Source of the DNA: an uncultured Sphingomonas sp.
GTDB lineage: Bacteria > Pseudomonadota > Alphaproteobacteria > Sphingomonadales > Sphingomonadaceae
DNA length: 14,252 bases
NCBI RefSeq assembly: GCF_936927845.1
Contig: NZ_CAKZHV010000005.1
Coordinates: forward strand, 1 to 14,252
Reading direction: 5' to 3'
Shown: in pieces, positions 14,169 through 14,252 of the stretch
Layout of the letters: every line of letters begins with the position of its first letter
Numbering within the stretch: position 1 is the first letter of the stretch
The notes under the pieces: model-generated
Told to the model about the DNA's origin: nothing
Seen by the model: only the letters and a program-made list of their open reading frames with translations
The model's database searches: none
Program-made: the position numbers and the translations under genes

Positions 14169-14252
14169 GGGTCAGGACCCATTGATGTGAGCGTCACGAT
14201 CTGATGGGGTGGACGCCCCCCGACGGCATCGATGTGCCAGAGTGGAGGTGTT
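14169..14252 (+). mobile_element. Possible left end of an insertion sequence (partial)
   Basis: GGGTC-AG-GACCC (14169-14180) follows TTAG, a YTAR-type target favoured by some IS5-family elements. The last bases carry a strong ribosome site (GGAGGTG, 14244-14250), so a plus-strand gene should start just past the edge. No coding sequence is present to confirm it. The gap 14122-14168 shows no terminator. Confidence 0.25.

Overview
The window is high-GC DNA from an alphaproteobacterium, most likely a sphingomonad (Sphingomonas or a close relative). The evidence is TonB-dependent receptors with the DIVVTGSRI-type leader, an EcfG-type promoter (GGAAC-N17-GTT), CsbD/entericidin stress proteins and G/C-rich third codon positions. 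No rRNA, tRNA or CRISPR array is visible.

Region 1 (1-315, minus): the first 105 residues of an exported, TonB-receptor-like outer-membrane protein that runs off the left edge. Region 2 (316-727): no convincing gene. It holds two short inverted repeats and a strong hairpin that probably terminates the next operon.

Region 3 (728-4267, minus): a stress-type operon read right to left. The order is a CsbD protein with 11-residue repeats and a C-terminal membrane anchor, a PAS-PAS-PAS-LuxR regulator (broken by a one-base frameshift), a short CsbD-like protein, a four-helix membrane protein and an entericidin-like lipoprotein. The genes are 2-6 nt apart or overlap by GTGA, except that a GC hairpin separates the last one. 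A good match to the general-stress sigma factor (EcfG) promoter lies upstream, and two direct copies of CCGAAACGG sit near its predicted start point. A third copy lies upstream of a tiny ORF (4289-4450) that has a good ribosome site but an in-frame TAG.

Region 4 (4464-6174): an AT-richer gap with a perfect 7-bp inverted repeat, then a lone tyrosine recombinase with all catalytic residues, then a gene-free gap with small inverted repeats.

Region 5 (6175-10123): an uncharacterised exported protein (minus) diverging from a full-length TonB-dependent receptor (plus). Both appear to start at TTG behind strong ribosome sites. The receptor ends at a textbook terminator.

Region 6 (10370-14121, plus): four oxidoreductase genes in tight array: a YahK-type zinc alcohol dehydrogenase, two different aldo/keto reductases and a short-chain dehydrogenase. 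The last carries a one-base frameshift. Together they look like a carbonyl/aldehyde-reducing operon. Region 7 (14122-14252): an inverted repeat and a ribosome site at the edge, possibly the start of an insertion sequence.
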